A stretch of 32,937 nt of DNA from CAYWGR01 sp964458015 (GTDB taxonomy: Bacteria > Planctomycetota > Planctomycetia > Pirellulales > Thermoguttaceae), in the NCBI GenBank assembly GCA_964458015.1, contig CAYWGR010000044.1, positions 1-32,937 of the forward strand. Direction: 5' to 3'. This document shows positions 32,919 to 32,937 of this stretch, piece by piece. The notes beneath the pieces are model-generated. The model did not search any database. It was not told the origin of the DNA and saw only the letters and a program-made list of their open reading frames with translations. Positions within the stretch are counted from its first letter, which is position 1. Every line of letters begins with the position of its first letter. The position numbers and the translations under genes were made by a program.

Positions 32919-32937
32919 TTGAATTCTTCGCTAAATG

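Overview
This window is chromosomal DNA of a planctomycete, most likely of the Pirellulales type. The evidence is a protein with a PEP-CTERM sorting tail at the left edge, a protein matching the planctomycete family TIGR03009 at the right edge, several secreted proteins of unknown function, and genes that mostly stand alone with wide spacers full of palindromic repeats. Most of the content is ordinary metabolism and housekeeping. I found no prophage, CRISPR array, tRNA or rRNA.

Layout. 1-2300: a PEP-CTERM protein, then about 1.1 kb of insertion-sequence debris (the 5' pieces of two transposase-like genes, both broken at the same GGGGTCAGAAC repeat, plus an 18-bp tandem array), then a small membrane protein. 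2.4-9.4 kb: pyruvate phosphate dikinase, a secreted thioredoxin-like protein, rubrerythrin, a lysine-rich histone-H1-like protein, a YbaK-type aminoacyl-tRNA deacylase and an exported galactose mutarotase. 10-15.4 kb: a CHASE-PAS-PAS histidine kinase with no adjacent regulator, a sugar/H+ symporter and a URO-D-like protein. 15.5-18.2 kb: a small secreted protein and a queuosine-precursor cluster (queE, queC, queF). 18.4-23 kb: a sugar isomerase-like TIM barrel, a ROK kinase fused to an AAMDC/Mth938 domain, a PPK2-type polyphosphate kinase and an LssY_C protein. 23.2-25.4 kb: a secreted protein, an ECF sigma factor and a membrane-anchored probable anti-sigma factor. 25.5-32.9 kb: a TPR protein with a SEC-C-like tip, the flotillin-like FloA, a 0.7-kb spacer dense in hairpins, a helix-hairpin-helix/HTH protein, a degenerate GT2 glycosyltransferase and the TIGR03009 protein.

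Functional links. The mutarotase, sugar symporter, ROK kinase and TIM-barrel isomerase fit carbohydrate scavenging. PPDK links pyruvate and PEP at low energy cost. PPK2 couples polyphosphate to nucleotide pools. Three preQ1 enzymes lie side by side; FolE and QueD must be elsewhere.

The most unusual observations are the ROK-AAMDC fusion, an 87-bp palindromic element read in frame inside queE, a 115-bp intergenic element present twice in inverted orientation 10.5 kb apart, a 132-bp palindrome whose two ends are the stop codons of two convergent genes, and a cluster of hairpins at 29.2-29.5 kb that may be an uncharacterised RNA. All assignments come from reading the sequence and recalling families; no database search was run.
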